Assembly (NCBI RefSeq): GCF_002836515.1
Contig: NZ_PJBC01000060.1
Coordinates: forward strand, 1 to 64,000
DNA: 64,000 nt
From: Pseudomonas sp. Choline-02u-1
GTDB taxonomy: Bacteria > Pseudomonadota > Gammaproteobacteria > Pseudomonadales > Pseudomonadaceae
Direction of reading: 5' to 3'
Every line of letters starts with the position of its first letter. The stretch's first letter is position 1. Shown here piece after piece: positions 9,439 through 17,664 of the stretch. A model generated the notes under the pieces. That model was given only the letters and a program-made list of their open reading frames with translations. It did no database searches and was not told the origin of the DNA. A program made the position numbers and the translations under genes.

Positions 9439-10450
9439 GGGCGGCCTCCAGAGCAACGACCAGCACCGTCACGTCATCGCGACCACGACAGAAGTCGCGG
9501 TGCAGGACGCTGGCTATCACGGACGGATGGCGATGCACCAGGCCGGGGTAGTCTTTGAGGTTCCAACGGGACTGTAAGCCGTCGCTGTACATGATCAATA
9601 AATGTCCGTTCACGTGAGCATAGTCAAAGGGTTTGGCTTTACGGTACTGGCCGCCAACGATGCCAGGGTGCGAGGCCAGGCCGCGTGACTTTTCGGGGTC
9701 GAGCAAGCTGGCGCCGATATTGCCCACACCGGCGAATGTCAGGCTATCGCGCTGGCTGTCGAACTGCGCGAAGGCCACAGCGCCGCCGCGGGTACCGAGC
9801 ATTTCCTGATGCAAGTCTTCCATCAATGGCACGGGATCGGCAAAGGGTGCCCGGGCGAATGCGTGAGCACCGGCCAGACCTGCGCGCTCGGCATCTTCGC
9901 CGTGACCGAGGCCGTCGACGACCAGCGCGCTGATCCGCGCGCCCTCATACGCCAGGTGCCAGACATCGCCGCAGGCGGGATCGGCATGCAACGAATGCTG
10001 GCTTACCCCGAAACGGATATCGGCCTGCCGATCACCGCGTGGAAATATCCGCGCCAGCAACACAGCGCCACGGTGGTCAGCGTAAACATCAAACACATCA
10101 GTCTGTCGCGACACCGCGCCAAGACCAATGCCCTGCGTACCGCCAGTGGAGAAACCGTCCGCCAGACAGGCATCCAGATCAAAGCCTTGCGCGCGATCCA
10201 CCGTCTGCATTTCGAGGCCGAAACCGTTGCCCGGCCTCGTCAGTACACGCAGGTGAAATTCACCGCGCTGGGCATGCTTGAGTACGTTGCTGGCCAATTC
10301 CGTCGCGACCAGCGCCACCCGCCCGGCATCGTTTTCGTCGAAGCCATGCTGTTCGGCGAGTTTCTGCGCGGTGCGCCGCGCGTGACCGATCTGGCTGCTG
10401 TCCTCGATCGGCAGAACCTGGGTCAACGACCCGGTGATATTCATGTCCAT
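9431..10450 (-). CDS. ATP-binding SpoIIE family phosphatase (RsbX/RsbU-like)
   Basis: This 339-residue protein has two parts. Residues 1-135 are a GHKL ATPase of the RsbT/RsbW type (VALVATELASNVLKHA). Residues 140-339 are a PP2C/SpoIIE phosphatase with metal-binding aspartates in LVVDGLGHG and the C-terminal DDVTVLVV. In Bacillus the separate RsbX phosphatase resets RsbR and RsbS; this protein most resembles RsbX with an added ATPase module. It overlaps rsbT by 10 bp and the kinase gene by 8 bp. Its substrates are likely the STAS proteins encoded upstream. Whether the ATPase part is an active kinase cannot be told from sequence. Confidence 0.9.
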   Translation of the reverse strand: MDMNITGSLTQVLPIEDSSQIGHARRTAQKLAEQHGFDENDAGRVALVATELASNVLKHAQRGEFHLRVLTRPGNGFGLEMQTVDRAQGFDLDACLADGFSTGGTQGIGLGAVSRQTDVFDVYADHRGAVLLARIFPRGDRQADIRFGVSQHSLHADPACGDVWHLAYEGARISALVVDGLGHGEDAERAGLAGAHAFARAPFADPVPLMEDLHQEMLGTRGGAVAFAQFDSQRDSLTFAGVGNIGASLLDPEKSRGLASHPGIVGGQYRKAKPFDYAHVNGHLLIMYSDGLQSRWNLKDYPGLVHRHPSVIASVLHRDFCRGRDDVTVLVVALEAAHG

Positions 10451-10845
10451 CGTGTGATCGTAATGCGCGTGCCTTTGCCCGGCTCAGTGTCGAGTTCGAA
10501 TTCATTGACCAGGCGTTTGGCGCCAGTCAGACCCAGGCCCAGGCCACTGCCGGACGTCCAACCGTCGGTCATCGCCAGTTTGATGTCGGGGATGCCCGGG
10601 CCTTCGTCGCGGAACGTGATGCGCAAACCGACCCGGCCGTTTTCCTCGATGATCTGCCAGTCCATGTCGCCGCCGCCGCCATAGACCATGGTGTTACGCG
10701 CCAGCTCGCTGACGGCGGTGACCAGTTTGGTCAGGTCGATCAGGCGCATGCCGCATTCGGTGGCGAGCTTGCGCGTGGTCTGGCGGGCGAACACCACGTC
10801 CTGTTCAATGGAGATGGGTTGAGTACCGCTGCTGCGTACGGTCAT
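10441..10845 (-). CDS. rsbT: RsbT-like serine/threonine kinase
   Basis: This 134-residue GHKL-fold kinase of the RsbT type has the ATP-binding features KLVTAVSELARNTMVYGGGG (N box), FRDEGPGIPD (G1) and GSGLGLGL (G2). In Bacillus, RsbT is held by the RsbR-RsbS stressosome, phosphorylates both under stress, and is released to activate a partner phosphatase. The ATG overlaps the rsbS stop codon in an ATGA arrangement. No sigma-B or RsbU gene is nearby, so the released partner is probably one of the two kinases or the phosphatase downstream. Confidence 0.93.
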   Translation of the reverse strand: MTVRSSGTQPISIEQDVVFARQTTRKLATECGMRLIDLTKLVTAVSELARNTMVYGGGGDMDWQIIEENGRVGLRITFRDEGPGIPDIKLAMTDGWTSGSGLGLGLTGAKRLVNEFELDTEPGKGTRITITRWT

Positions 10846-11204
10846 TGCAGGCGTACTCGATCCTGCAGCAGTTTCATTCCGCGTTCGACGTTGAGGGCGG
10901 TGCTGACGCCCGGCAAAGTCATGCCCAGCTCAACGAGCGTGATCGCCACGGCCGGCTGCATGCCGACCAGCACGGTTTCGGCGTCCATGATTTTCGATAA
11001 CCCGGAAATGGTGCCGATCATGCGCCCGATGAACGAGTCGACCATGTCCAGCGCGGAAATGTCGATCAACACGCCGCGCGCCGAAGTCCGGCTGATGCGC
11101 TCGGACAGGTCGTCCTGCAGGGTCATGGCGAGTTGGTCGTGCATGTCGACCTGAATGGTCACCAGCAGCAAATCGCCCATCTGAAGAATCGGAATACGTT
11201 CCAT
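10842..11204 (-). CDS. rsbS: RsbS-like STAS domain stressosome scaffold
   Basis: This is a 120-residue single STAS domain. The segment IDISALDMVDSFIGRMI contains Ser57, equivalent to the Ser59 phosphorylated by RsbT in Bacillus RsbS. Length and motif fit RsbS rather than a free anti-anti-sigma factor. Four bases separate it from the RsbR-like gene and it overlaps rsbT, an order identical to RsbRST modules of other phyla. Its expected role is to form the icosahedral stressosome core with RsbR and to sequester RsbT. Confidence 0.93.
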   Translation of the reverse strand: MERIPILQMGDLLLVTIQVDMHDQLAMTLQDDLSERISRTSARGVLIDISALDMVDSFIGRMIGTISGLSKIMDAETVLVGMQPAVAITLVELGMTLPGVSTALNVERGMKLLQDRVRLQ

Positions 11205-11208
11205 CGGC

Positions 11209-12060
11209 TCAGACCGCTTTGCCGAGGCTGATGCCCAGGCGAGTCAGAGCCAGTTTCAACGCGTCGGCCAGGTTGGCTTTGGTCACGACACCTTGCAGAT
11301 CAAGACCCAGGTGGACGATGGTTTGTGCAATCTGCGGACGCACGCCGCTGATAATGCAGTCGGCGCCCATCAGGCGAATCGCGGTGACGGTTTTCAACAA
11401 GTGCTGGGCGACCAGGGTGTCGACAGTCGGCACGCCGGTGATGTCGATGATGGCGATTTCCGAACCGGTGTCGACGATGCGCTGCAGCAGCGACTCCATC
11501 ACCACTTGCGTGCGCTGCGAGTCGAGGGTGCCGATCATCGGCAGGGCGAGGACGCCGTCCCACAACTTGACCACCGGGGTCGACAGTTCCAGCAATTCTT
11601 CCTGCTGACGCTTGATCACCGCTTCGCGGGATTTCTGGAAGGTGCCGATGGTGTGCATGCCGACGGTGTCGAGCAGCTCGGACACTTCCAGCAATTGCTC
11701 GGCAAGCAGCGCAGGCTGATCTTGATAGTGGTTTTGCAGCAGGGCGAACAACGGCCCCTTCAGCGCGAAGATGAAGTTGGCGGTTTGCTGGGAATCCTGG
11801 CCGAGCAGGGCGCGGCTCTGCGACAGCTTCTCAAGGAACTGACGGGTGTCTTCCCAGCCTGCGGCGGCGACTTTGCTGCCGTTGCCATTTTCCAGGCCGG
11901 CCAGCAGCAGGCTGAGCAAATCGCGGGTTTGCTGAGTGACGTCATGTTCTTTGAGGTTGCGCGTCGCGCCGCTGGCTTCGAGGCGTTTGGTCCATTCGCT
12001 CAACAGCTGAGTCTGGTTGTTCTTGATTGCTTCAACTGTGCTGTTCTGCAGTGCTGCCAT
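11209..12060 (-). CDS. rsbR: RsbR-like stressosome sensor (N-terminal sensor plus STAS)
   Basis: This 283-residue protein has an all-helical N-terminal domain (about 1-150), probably the RsbR non-haem globin-like sensor, a linker helix, and a C-terminal STAS domain (about 165-280). ITGVPTVDTLVAQ and RPQIAQTIVHLG carry threonines at the positions phosphorylated by RsbT in Bacillus RsbRA. I use the ATG at 12060 (MAALQNSTVE), with GGAG 10 bp upstream; the frame extends further but codes for atypical sequence. It is the first gene of the six-gene minus-strand operon. The signal it senses is unknown. Confidence 0.9.
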   Translation of the reverse strand: MAALQNSTVEAIKNNQTQLLSEWTKRLEASGATRNLKEHDVTQQTRDLLSLLLAGLENGNGSKVAAAGWEDTRQFLEKLSQSRALLGQDSQQTANFIFALKGPLFALLQNHYQDQPALLAEQLLEVSELLDTVGMHTIGTFQKSREAVIKRQQEELLELSTPVVKLWDGVLALPMIGTLDSQRTQVVMESLLQRIVDTGSEIAIIDITGVPTVDTLVAQHLLKTVTAIRLMGADCIISGVRPQIAQTIVHLGLDLQGVVTKANLADALKLALTRLGISLGKAV

Positions 12061-12303
12061 GTGCGTGTCGCTCCGTTTCATAAGGGGCCGGCCTGGCGAA
12101 ATGGCCGGCGCGAATTGACTGACATTTGCCGCTGGAAATAGTTGTTCATCCTGCGGTGAATTTTCTGCCTGCCGCGTCGATCGCCCCGATAACTCTAGTC
12201 GGCGAGGCAACAGGCAACGATCTTTTGAACGAATCTACGGCGTCAGGCTTCGAATCTGCATGCCCGACGTTTTCCAGTCGTGCTGGAAGAGTGAGGCAGG
12301 ACT

Positions 12304-12582
12304 ATGAATGAGGTGGATATGAACGAGCAAGCGCCGCAACAGCAAAATCAGTCCTCAGCGTCGATTAACCGCAACGATCCAGCGATCGACCCGCAAATAC
12401 CGGGGCAAACTCAGCCTGCGCCGGCGGAAAAAGGACAGGCGGACAGCGCCGCTGCCGAGGTCGATCAGAAGCAGCATCACAGTGACAACAGCAACGACTT
12501 CAGCCCTGGTTTCAAGCCTGATCCGGATCGCCCTGCACCGGGCGAAAGCACCGATGCCGATATCGATACCGATGGCGGTTGA
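12304..12582 (+). CDS. Small hydrophilic protein, function unknown
   Basis: This 92-residue protein is low in complexity, rich in Gln, Asp, Pro and Ser, and ends in an acidic tail (STDADIDTDGG). It has no signal peptide, membrane segment or cysteine and is probably disordered. GAGGCAGG precedes the ATG at 12304; a second ATG at 12319 is an alternative start. It is divergent from the rsb operon, with a 243-bp region between them that must hold both promoters, and is followed directly by a terminator. I do not recognise a family; composition and position suggest a stress-induced protein, as inference only. Confidence 0.65.
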   Translation: MNEVDMNEQAPQQQNQSSASINRNDPAIDPQIPGQTQPAPAEKGQADSAAAEVDQKQHHSDNSNDFSPGFKPDPDRPAPGESTDADIDTDGG

Positions 12583-12594
12583 TCGCTGAAACGC

Positions 12595-12629
12595 AAAAAG
12601 GCCGCATCAATAGATGCGGCCTTTTTATT
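12595..12629. terminator. Bidirectional intrinsic terminator
   Basis: The stem AAAAAGGCCGCAT pairs with ATGCGGCCTTTTT around a 6-nt loop, with T-runs in both directions. It separates the convergent small hydrophilic protein gene and the DUF4142 gene. Confidence 0.93.
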
Positions 12630-12638
12630 GCCCGAAGG

Positions 12639-13160
12639 TTACTTGCTCGGGTGTTTGGCCTGCAGCTCTTTGGCATGGGCCAAGTGTTTTTCCAGCGCTG
12701 GTAGCATTTTCTGCGCGAACGCTTTCAGCTCCGTAGCGCCTTTGGTCTTGTCATCGGTCACGGTGTTCGCCTGTTTCTTGAACAGCTCGATTGTTTCCTG
12801 GTGAGCCATGACCTGGTTGTTGGCGTAGGCCGCATCGAAGGATTCATCGCGCATGTCGAGAATCTTTTCCTTGGCCTGCTTGACCAGGGTAGTGGTGTCC
12901 GGGACTTCGATGTCGTTGGCTTTGGCAATCGCCGCCAGCTCATCGTTGGCTTTGCTGTGATCAGTGATCATCTGGTTGGCAAAGGCCTTGATGTCAGCAG
13001 ACTGGCTTTTTTCGAGGGCCAAGCGACTGGTTTCGATCTCGGCGATGCCACCGGCGGCGGCGTTATCGACAAAATCGTTGTCGGTCGCGGCAAAGGCGCT
13101 GCCCATGCCGGCAGACAGTGCAACAGCCAGAGCGAGATGACGCAGGTTGAATCCGTCCAT
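12639..13160 (-). CDS. DUF4142 periplasmic protein
   Basis: This 173-residue protein has a Sec signal peptide (residues 1-25, cleavage after AFA) and a four-helix DUF4142 domain, related to ferritin-like folds, over about 30-165. Typical segments are DNDFVDNAAAGGIAEIETS, FANQMITDHSKAN and MLPALEKHLAHAKEL. Function is unknown; family members are often induced by osmotic or stationary-phase stress. GGAGA lies 5 bp before the ATG. The gene is monocistronic and faces a shared terminator. Confidence 0.9.
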   Translation of the reverse strand: MDGFNLRHLALAVALSAGMGSAFAATDNDFVDNAAAGGIAEIETSRLALEKSQSADIKAFANQMITDHSKANDELAAIAKANDIEVPDTTTLVKQAKEKILDMRDESFDAAYANNQVMAHQETIELFKKQANTVTDDKTKGATELKAFAQKMLPALEKHLAHAKELQAKHPSK

Positions 13161-13364
13161 TGGGTGTCTCCACGCAGGTTTTTGTGAGCGTTATCCAATG
13201 GAGCGAGCGCCTGTGCCAAAGGTTTTATCGCATTTACGACAGGGCGACGAACGGCAACCGCTGGTCTGACAGGGAGTCGACAGATGCCATTGTGCAAGGC
13301 CATGCTGACCATGAGTCAGCGCATCGGTCGCGCTGGTTGTCGATCAAATTGATGGAGGTGTTTC

Positions 13365-13619
13365 ATGCCGGTTTCACATGATCTGTATCAGGACCTGGGC
13401 TGCAAGAAGGAAGAGATCGAGCAAAAACGCTCCGAGGATCCGAAGCTGGATTCGTTGCTCAACAAGTATTTCGATGTTGATAAAGCGGTTGTCGAGGCCG
13501 AGAACGCCCAGTCAGATGCCCCTACCGACGACGAGCTGAAAAAGCTCAAAGAGAAGCGCGTGATCGTCAAGGAACAGATCGTCGCCCAACTGGCCGGGCA
13601 GCCGCTGACGGGACAGTAA
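13365..13619 (+). CDS. YdcH family (DUF465) small protein
   Basis: This is an 84-residue, highly charged helical protein. The segments DPKLDSLLNKYFDVDKAV and DDELKKLKEKRVIVKEQI match the two-helix coiled coil of YdcH/DUF465 proteins. It is soluble with no cysteines. A GGAGGTG lies 9 bp before the ATG. Function is unknown. It is grouped with other small proteins (12304-13882). Confidence 0.85.
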   Translation: MPVSHDLYQDLGCKKEEIEQKRSEDPKLDSLLNKYFDVDKAVVEAENAQSDAPTDDELKKLKEKRVIVKEQIVAQLAGQPLTGQ

Positions 13620-13717
13620 TCAACCGACCCGTGGTCGCCCTTTGAGGGGAACGGCGGGGCCAATGGCACCTCCAATGTGCAGAGTCCGCAAACCATCGAC
13701 TCGTTGCGAGGTGCCAC

Positions 13718-13882
13718 ATGAACGATCCCAAATTCCCCAGTGAAGAGCAGGGCGGCTTCGACCCGATTCCGACCCGTCCTGAACCGAACAGCCCGGCGCA
13801 TACCACTGCGCATCCGGAAAAAACCGTAAAAGAACGGCCAGAGGATGAAGATCCGGAGAAATTTGACCGGTCCAGCAACTGA
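13718..13882 (+). CDS. Small acidic protein, function unknown
   Basis: This 54-residue frame starts at an ATG with GAGGTG 5 bp upstream and reads MNDPKFPSEEQGG to a C-terminal FDRSSN. It is rich in Pro, Glu and Asp and is probably disordered. Codon usage looks like its neighbours. It resembles in style the protein encoded at 12304. The good ribosome binding site is the main reason to call it a gene. Confidence 0.6.
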   Translation: MNDPKFPSEEQGGFDPIPTRPEPNSPAHTTAHPEKTVKERPEDEDPEKFDRSSN

Positions 13883-13887
13883 CAGAT

Positions 13888-13915
13888 CGCTATCGTTGGC
13901 TTGCCAGCGATAGCG
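13888..13915. repeat. Inverted repeat, possible terminator
   Basis: CGCTATCGTTGGC pairs, with one mismatch, with GCCAGCGATAGCG just after the stop codon of the 54-residue frame. No strong T-run follows, so terminator function is uncertain. Confidence 0.45.
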
Positions 13916-13945
13916 TCGGTTCAGACGGTGAAAATTTTTACCGTT

Positions 13946-15022
13946 TTACTTCAGGGCCGAATCCAACCCCATGCGCCCCATATGCGTAGCCTTCAACGAG
14001 CCGAAATACAGCCACTGTCCGTATTCGCGAACGGTGGTAATCGGCGAATAATTGCCATCGCTCGCATCCTGCAGATTGGCAATCACCTTGGCGTCCAGAT
14101 CGAGCCCGAGGACAAAGCCACGCTTCTCTACAGGCTTGGGCAAAACCGTCAACGCCCGCACGATCATCTTGCGCAAAAACGGATGTTCAGCCGTGCCGTC
14201 GAGCAAGGCATTGCGTGGCGCATACAGCGCTACCCAAAAGCGATTGCTGCCATTGAACGAGAGGTTGTCCGGCAGCCCGGGCAGGTTGTCGATGAACACA
14301 TCATGTGTGCCAGCCTTCGGCCCGCTCAGCCAGTAGCGGCTGATGCGATAGGCGCCGGTCTCGTTCACCAGCACATAGGCTTCGTCCGGGCCAAGCGTTA
14401 CGCCATTGGCAAATTGCAGCTTGTCGAGCAGCACGCTGGTCTTGCCGGTTTGAAAGTCGTAACGCAGCAAGCGTCCGTCGGCGCCATGTTCGATGATTGC
14501 CTCGCCGTCCTGCCCATAGCCCCAGCGGCTTGAGGCATCGCTGAAGTAGGCGAAATGGCCCGACTTGTCGACCGCCACATCATCCGTGAAGCCAAATGGA
14601 ACACCGTTGGCCTCGGTCGTCAGGGGAATCACGCGTCCCTGCGCATCCAGTGACAGCAAACCTTTGACCGCATCGGCAATCACCAGCATGCCATTCGGAT
14701 GACGTGCCAGACCCAAGGGGCGGCCACCGGTGTCGGCCAGAACCTTGCGCTGCGTGCCGTCGAGACTGCTGCGAATCAGCCTGCCGTCATGCAAACCGGT
14801 GATGAGGAATTCGTCTTCCAGCAGCAACGCTTCCGGCCCTTCGATGTCGCTCGGCCCGATCTTGACCACGCCTTTGAGGCGCTGGTTGTCCGCGTAAACT
14901 CCGTCCTTCAACGAGGGCGCCGGTGGCGGTGTCCAGGCCACCGGTTCGACTTTGGTCGGCAGCAATAACAGCCATGCGATGGCGAAGACGACCAACAGGA
15001 TCAGTCCAAAACGTAATTTCAC
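13946..15022 (-). CDS. SMP-30/strictosidine synthase-like beta-propeller protein
   Basis: This 358-residue protein has an N-terminal membrane anchor or signal (LILLVVFAIAWLLLLP, residues 7-22) followed by a six-bladed propeller typical of the SMP-30/gluconolactonase/strictosidine synthase-like group. Blade segments include GRPLGLARHPNGMLVIADA, GFTDDVAVDKSG and FANGVTLGPDEAYVLVNE. It is probably periplasmic and membrane-tethered. The substrate is unknown; relatives are lactonases or arylesterases. Its ATG overlaps the stop of the fatty acid hydroxylase gene by 4 bp, so the two proteins probably act together, perhaps on a lipid or a lactone. Confidence 0.85.
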   Translation of the reverse strand: MKLRFGLILLVVFAIAWLLLLPTKVEPVAWTPPPAPSLKDGVYADNQRLKGVVKIGPSDIEGPEALLLEDEFLITGLHDGRLIRSSLDGTQRKVLADTGGRPLGLARHPNGMLVIADAVKGLLSLDAQGRVIPLTTEANGVPFGFTDDVAVDKSGHFAYFSDASSRWGYGQDGEAIIEHGADGRLLRYDFQTGKTSVLLDKLQFANGVTLGPDEAYVLVNETGAYRISRYWLSGPKAGTHDVFIDNLPGLPDNLSFNGSNRFWVALYAPRNALLDGTAEHPFLRKMIVRALTVLPKPVEKRGFVLGLDLDAKVIANLQDASDGNYSPITTVREYGQWLYFGSLKATHMGRMGLDSALK

Positions 15023-16173
15023 GCGCTGGCCCTCGCTGAACCGATGTGCGCAACAGCCTTGTCGCGCAGGGCGAGCATCGACGCGGTAGATTCGCGTTCG
15101 ATGCGCCGCTTGAGCAACAGGTGATTGGCCAGACGCATGAGCAAGCCGTCAAAGCGATATTCCAACGTGCGTGCGAAGCGCGTGCCGCCAGCCTGCGCCG
15201 AGCATTCATAAGTCAGCTGTAGCGACAGGCCCTGAGCACTTTGCGCACGTGCGCACCAGCGCCGGCCCGGCAGGTATTCAGTGACTTCCCAGCGCAAGTG
15301 ACCGGCACGTCCGCCGGCATGGATGTCCTCTTCGAAACGCGCACCGGCATGCAGTGGACCTTGCGGGCCGTCAATTTTCAATGAGGAGGGGTGCCAGTCC
15401 GGCCAGTGACTGACGCTGGCGGCATAGGCAAGCACGGCAACCGGTTCACCGGCGATAGCGATTTCGTGCTGCATGCGCGTCATGGGCATTTTCGGATAAC
15501 TCAAAGGGGCGGGTTCCGGCTCGTCATACAGCGTGCCGAACAGATAGTCCATCAGGGGCAGAACGATGTTGAAATTGCGCGTCTGCATGCGCTCGCGGCG
15601 GTGATGCAGTTCATGCAAGCGGCGCATCTGGCGAATCCACGGTAACCGCGTCAGCGGATTTTGCGGCGGCAGATGTTCGCAGGCATGGAACGCTTCATAG
15701 AGCAGATAGCCAAGCACCATGCTTGCGCCGAACAGCCCGGCGACATTGGCGTTGAGCTGCGCGAGCAGCCACCACAGGGGCAGGGCGATGACCAGCGTAT
15801 GAATGACGATGAGCCAGGCTGGAAACAGAATCACCCGCCAGTCCCGCGCGCTGTCGTAGGCCATATGGCCGGGCGTGAAAAAGCTGTGATGGTCGCCGGC
15901 ATGTCGGGCGTAGAACATCTTCGCGAAGGGCTTTTTGTGGTGGCCGAGGTGGCGGTGAACCATGTACACGCCGAAGTTGAACAGCAGCAGGGTCAGCGGC
16001 ACGGTCAGCCACTGCAGCCAACTCACCGAATGCACTGAGCGCCAGAACAAAGCGATCGCAAGCATGCCGAACGCCAGCACAAAGAAGCCGTGCAGCCAGG
16101 GGTTGTACAAAGGATGAATGGCCGCGCGGTAGCGGCTGCGGAATGCCTCGGTGGTCTGCCTCAACGCTTTCAC
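15019..16173 (-). CDS. Fatty acid hydroxylase/sterol desaturase fused to an SRPBCC domain
   Basis: This 384-residue protein has an N-terminal membrane di-iron hydroxylase (about 25-220) with several hydrophobic segments and the histidine clusters HRHLGHH, HAGDHH and HELHH. It is followed by a soluble SRPBCC (START-like) domain (about 235-375, with ASVSHWPDWHPSS and RWEVTEYLPG). The family uses di-iron and O2 to hydroxylate or desaturate lipids; the SRPBCC cavity may bind the substrate. It overlaps the SMP-30-like gene and lies 103 bp downstream of a LysR gene on the same strand. The exact substrate is not predictable. Confidence 0.85.
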   Translation of the reverse strand: MKALRQTTEAFRSRYRAAIHPLYNPWLHGFFVLAFGMLAIALFWRSVHSVSWLQWLTVPLTLLLFNFGVYMVHRHLGHHKKPFAKMFYARHAGDHHSFFTPGHMAYDSARDWRVILFPAWLIVIHTLVIALPLWWLLAQLNANVAGLFGASMVLGYLLYEAFHACEHLPPQNPLTRLPWIRQMRRLHELHHRRERMQTRNFNIVLPLMDYLFGTLYDEPEPAPLSYPKMPMTRMQHEIAIAGEPVAVLAYAASVSHWPDWHPSSLKIDGPQGPLHAGARFEEDIHAGGRAGHLRWEVTEYLPGRRWCARAQSAQGLSLQLTYECSAQAGGTRFARTLEYRFDGLLMRLANHLLLKRRIERESTASMLALRDKAVAHIGSARASA

Positions 16174-16276
16174 CTGCGGGGATCATTGTCATACCCGGCA
16201 GATTAGCCGATCCGCTGACTCGTGCAGGGTCAACCTTGAGGTCACAAGCGCCATGCTCTGGACTGAAGCTGTCGGG

Positions 16277-17140
16277 TCAGCTCAACGGATTCCAACGTTG
16301 CGACCAGTCGTCATCGGTGCGGATTACTTCTCGCAACAGATCGAAGGCCTGTTGCAACACTGCCGAGTCGCGATCACGCGAATACACCAAGTAAGTCGGG
16401 TAGCCGAATTCCGGCGCTTTGGTGACGGCTTCCAGTGCGCCGGTTTCCAGATACGTACGCACGACTCGGGTGCGGAAATAGCCGCTACCGCCATGTTCGA
16501 GGATGTATTGCAGGGCCAACGGTCCAAGGTTGAAACTCAGCGCGGCTTTGGCTTTTTCCGGCAGGGCGGCGTCGTGCTGGCGGCGAAAGTCAGGACCCCA
16601 ATCGATGTAGACATACGGTTCGGGGCGCTCGGGTGCGCGGACCAGAATCAGCTTTTCTTCCAGCACCTGCTCGACCTGCAGCCCAGGCCAGTATTCCGGT
16701 TGATAGACCAGTGCTGCATCGAGCACACCGAGTTCGAGCTGACGCAGCAGATTTTCGCCGTCGCGAATCTCCATGCGCAGAGCATGCCCGGGGATTTTCT
16801 CGCGCAGTTCCGCCGCCCAACTGAGCATCAATGGGTTGCACAGGCTGACCTCGCCACCGATGTGCAAAACGTTGTGATAACCCTCGGGCAGCGGCAAGTC
16901 GCGGCGTGCAGCCTCCCAGGTCTGCACCAGTTGATTGGCGTAGATCACGAATGCTTCGCCATTGGCCGTCAACTTCGCCCCGGCGCGATTGCGCACGAAC
17001 AGTGTGCTGCCCAACTGGCTCTCGAGCTTCTGCACCCGCGCGGTAATCGCGGTTTGCGTGACGAACAGCTTCTGCGCGGCGGCGGCAAGGCTGCCGTGAC
17101 GGACGATTTCGAGGAAGGTGCGAGCGAGGTCGATGTCCAT
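16277..17140 (-). CDS. LysR family transcriptional regulator
   Basis: This 287-residue protein has an N-terminal winged helix-turn-helix (residues 1-60, FLEIVRHGSLAAAAQKLFVT, QTAITARVQKLE) and a LysR substrate-binding domain (about 88-280). I use the ATG at 17140 (MDIDLARTF), where homology to LysR proteins begins; the frame extends 148 codons upstream through a region with no LysR similarity. The Shine-Dalgarno sequence is weak. It precedes the hydroxylase/SMP-30 pair on the same strand and may regulate it. Confidence 0.9.
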   Translation of the reverse strand: MDIDLARTFLEIVRHGSLAAAAQKLFVTQTAITARVQKLESQLGSTLFVRNRAGAKLTANGEAFVIYANQLVQTWEAARRDLPLPEGYHNVLHIGGEVSLCNPLMLSWAAELREKIPGHALRMEIRDGENLLRQLELGVLDAALVYQPEYWPGLQVEQVLEEKLILVRAPERPEPYVYIDWGPDFRRQHDAALPEKAKAALSFNLGPLALQYILEHGGSGYFRTRVVRTYLETGALEAVTKAPEFGYPTYLVYSRDRDSAVLQQAFDLLREVIRTDDDWSQRWNPLS

Positions 17141-17271
17141 AGGGCGGGGCCGGTATCTGGAGGTGGGCGCATTGTAAGTCAAAAGTTCCTCTCCCCAACC
17201 TGAAAGCAACAACGAATTGAACCGCTGAAAATTGCGTTTCAGTCCTACGGCAACAGGAGCGTTTTGATCAG

Positions 17272-17551
17272 ATGACCATTGAGGTGTTCGGGCGACAAGC
17301 CAAGGCCGAGTCATGGCTGAAGCAACGCGCGAATGACTGCTACGGTTATGTGCCGATCGATCTGAGCGGACATGCGTATGGTTGAGGAGTATCTGAACCA
17401 GATCAAATACGGGGCTTATCAATAAACCCCTTTCCCTGGGACAGCGGCATGGGGCCGAACGGGGCGGTGGCCGCTGCTTGATCGTATTCGTGAGCATCTG
17501 CGAATCCGAGGCGACAACTTCCAGATTCCGGGAGCGATGAAGGGCCGATGA
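17272..17551 (+). pseudogene. Frameshifted remnant upstream of the PAAR gene
   Basis: Three successive pieces in different frames look like one broken protein. They are MTIEVFGRQAKAESWLKQRA and onward to a stop at 17383-17385, then VEEYLNQIKYGAYQ to a stop near 17424, then RWPLLDRIREHLRIRGDNFQ and onward to a stop near 17550. Each has sensible composition, but none is long enough to be a gene. I do not recognise the parent family. Its position just before a PAAR gene suggests a decayed part of a secretion cargo operon. The surrounding 17141-17664 has no intact gene. Confidence 0.45.
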
Positions 17552-17664
17552 GTCGCTGCCAGCTACATCCGCGGCGGCTCGCACGCTACATCTGGATTGA
17601 GGCTTTCAACCAATATAAAGATCCGGTACATTTCGCGCCCACGCTTACAACAAGGAAGTTAACG

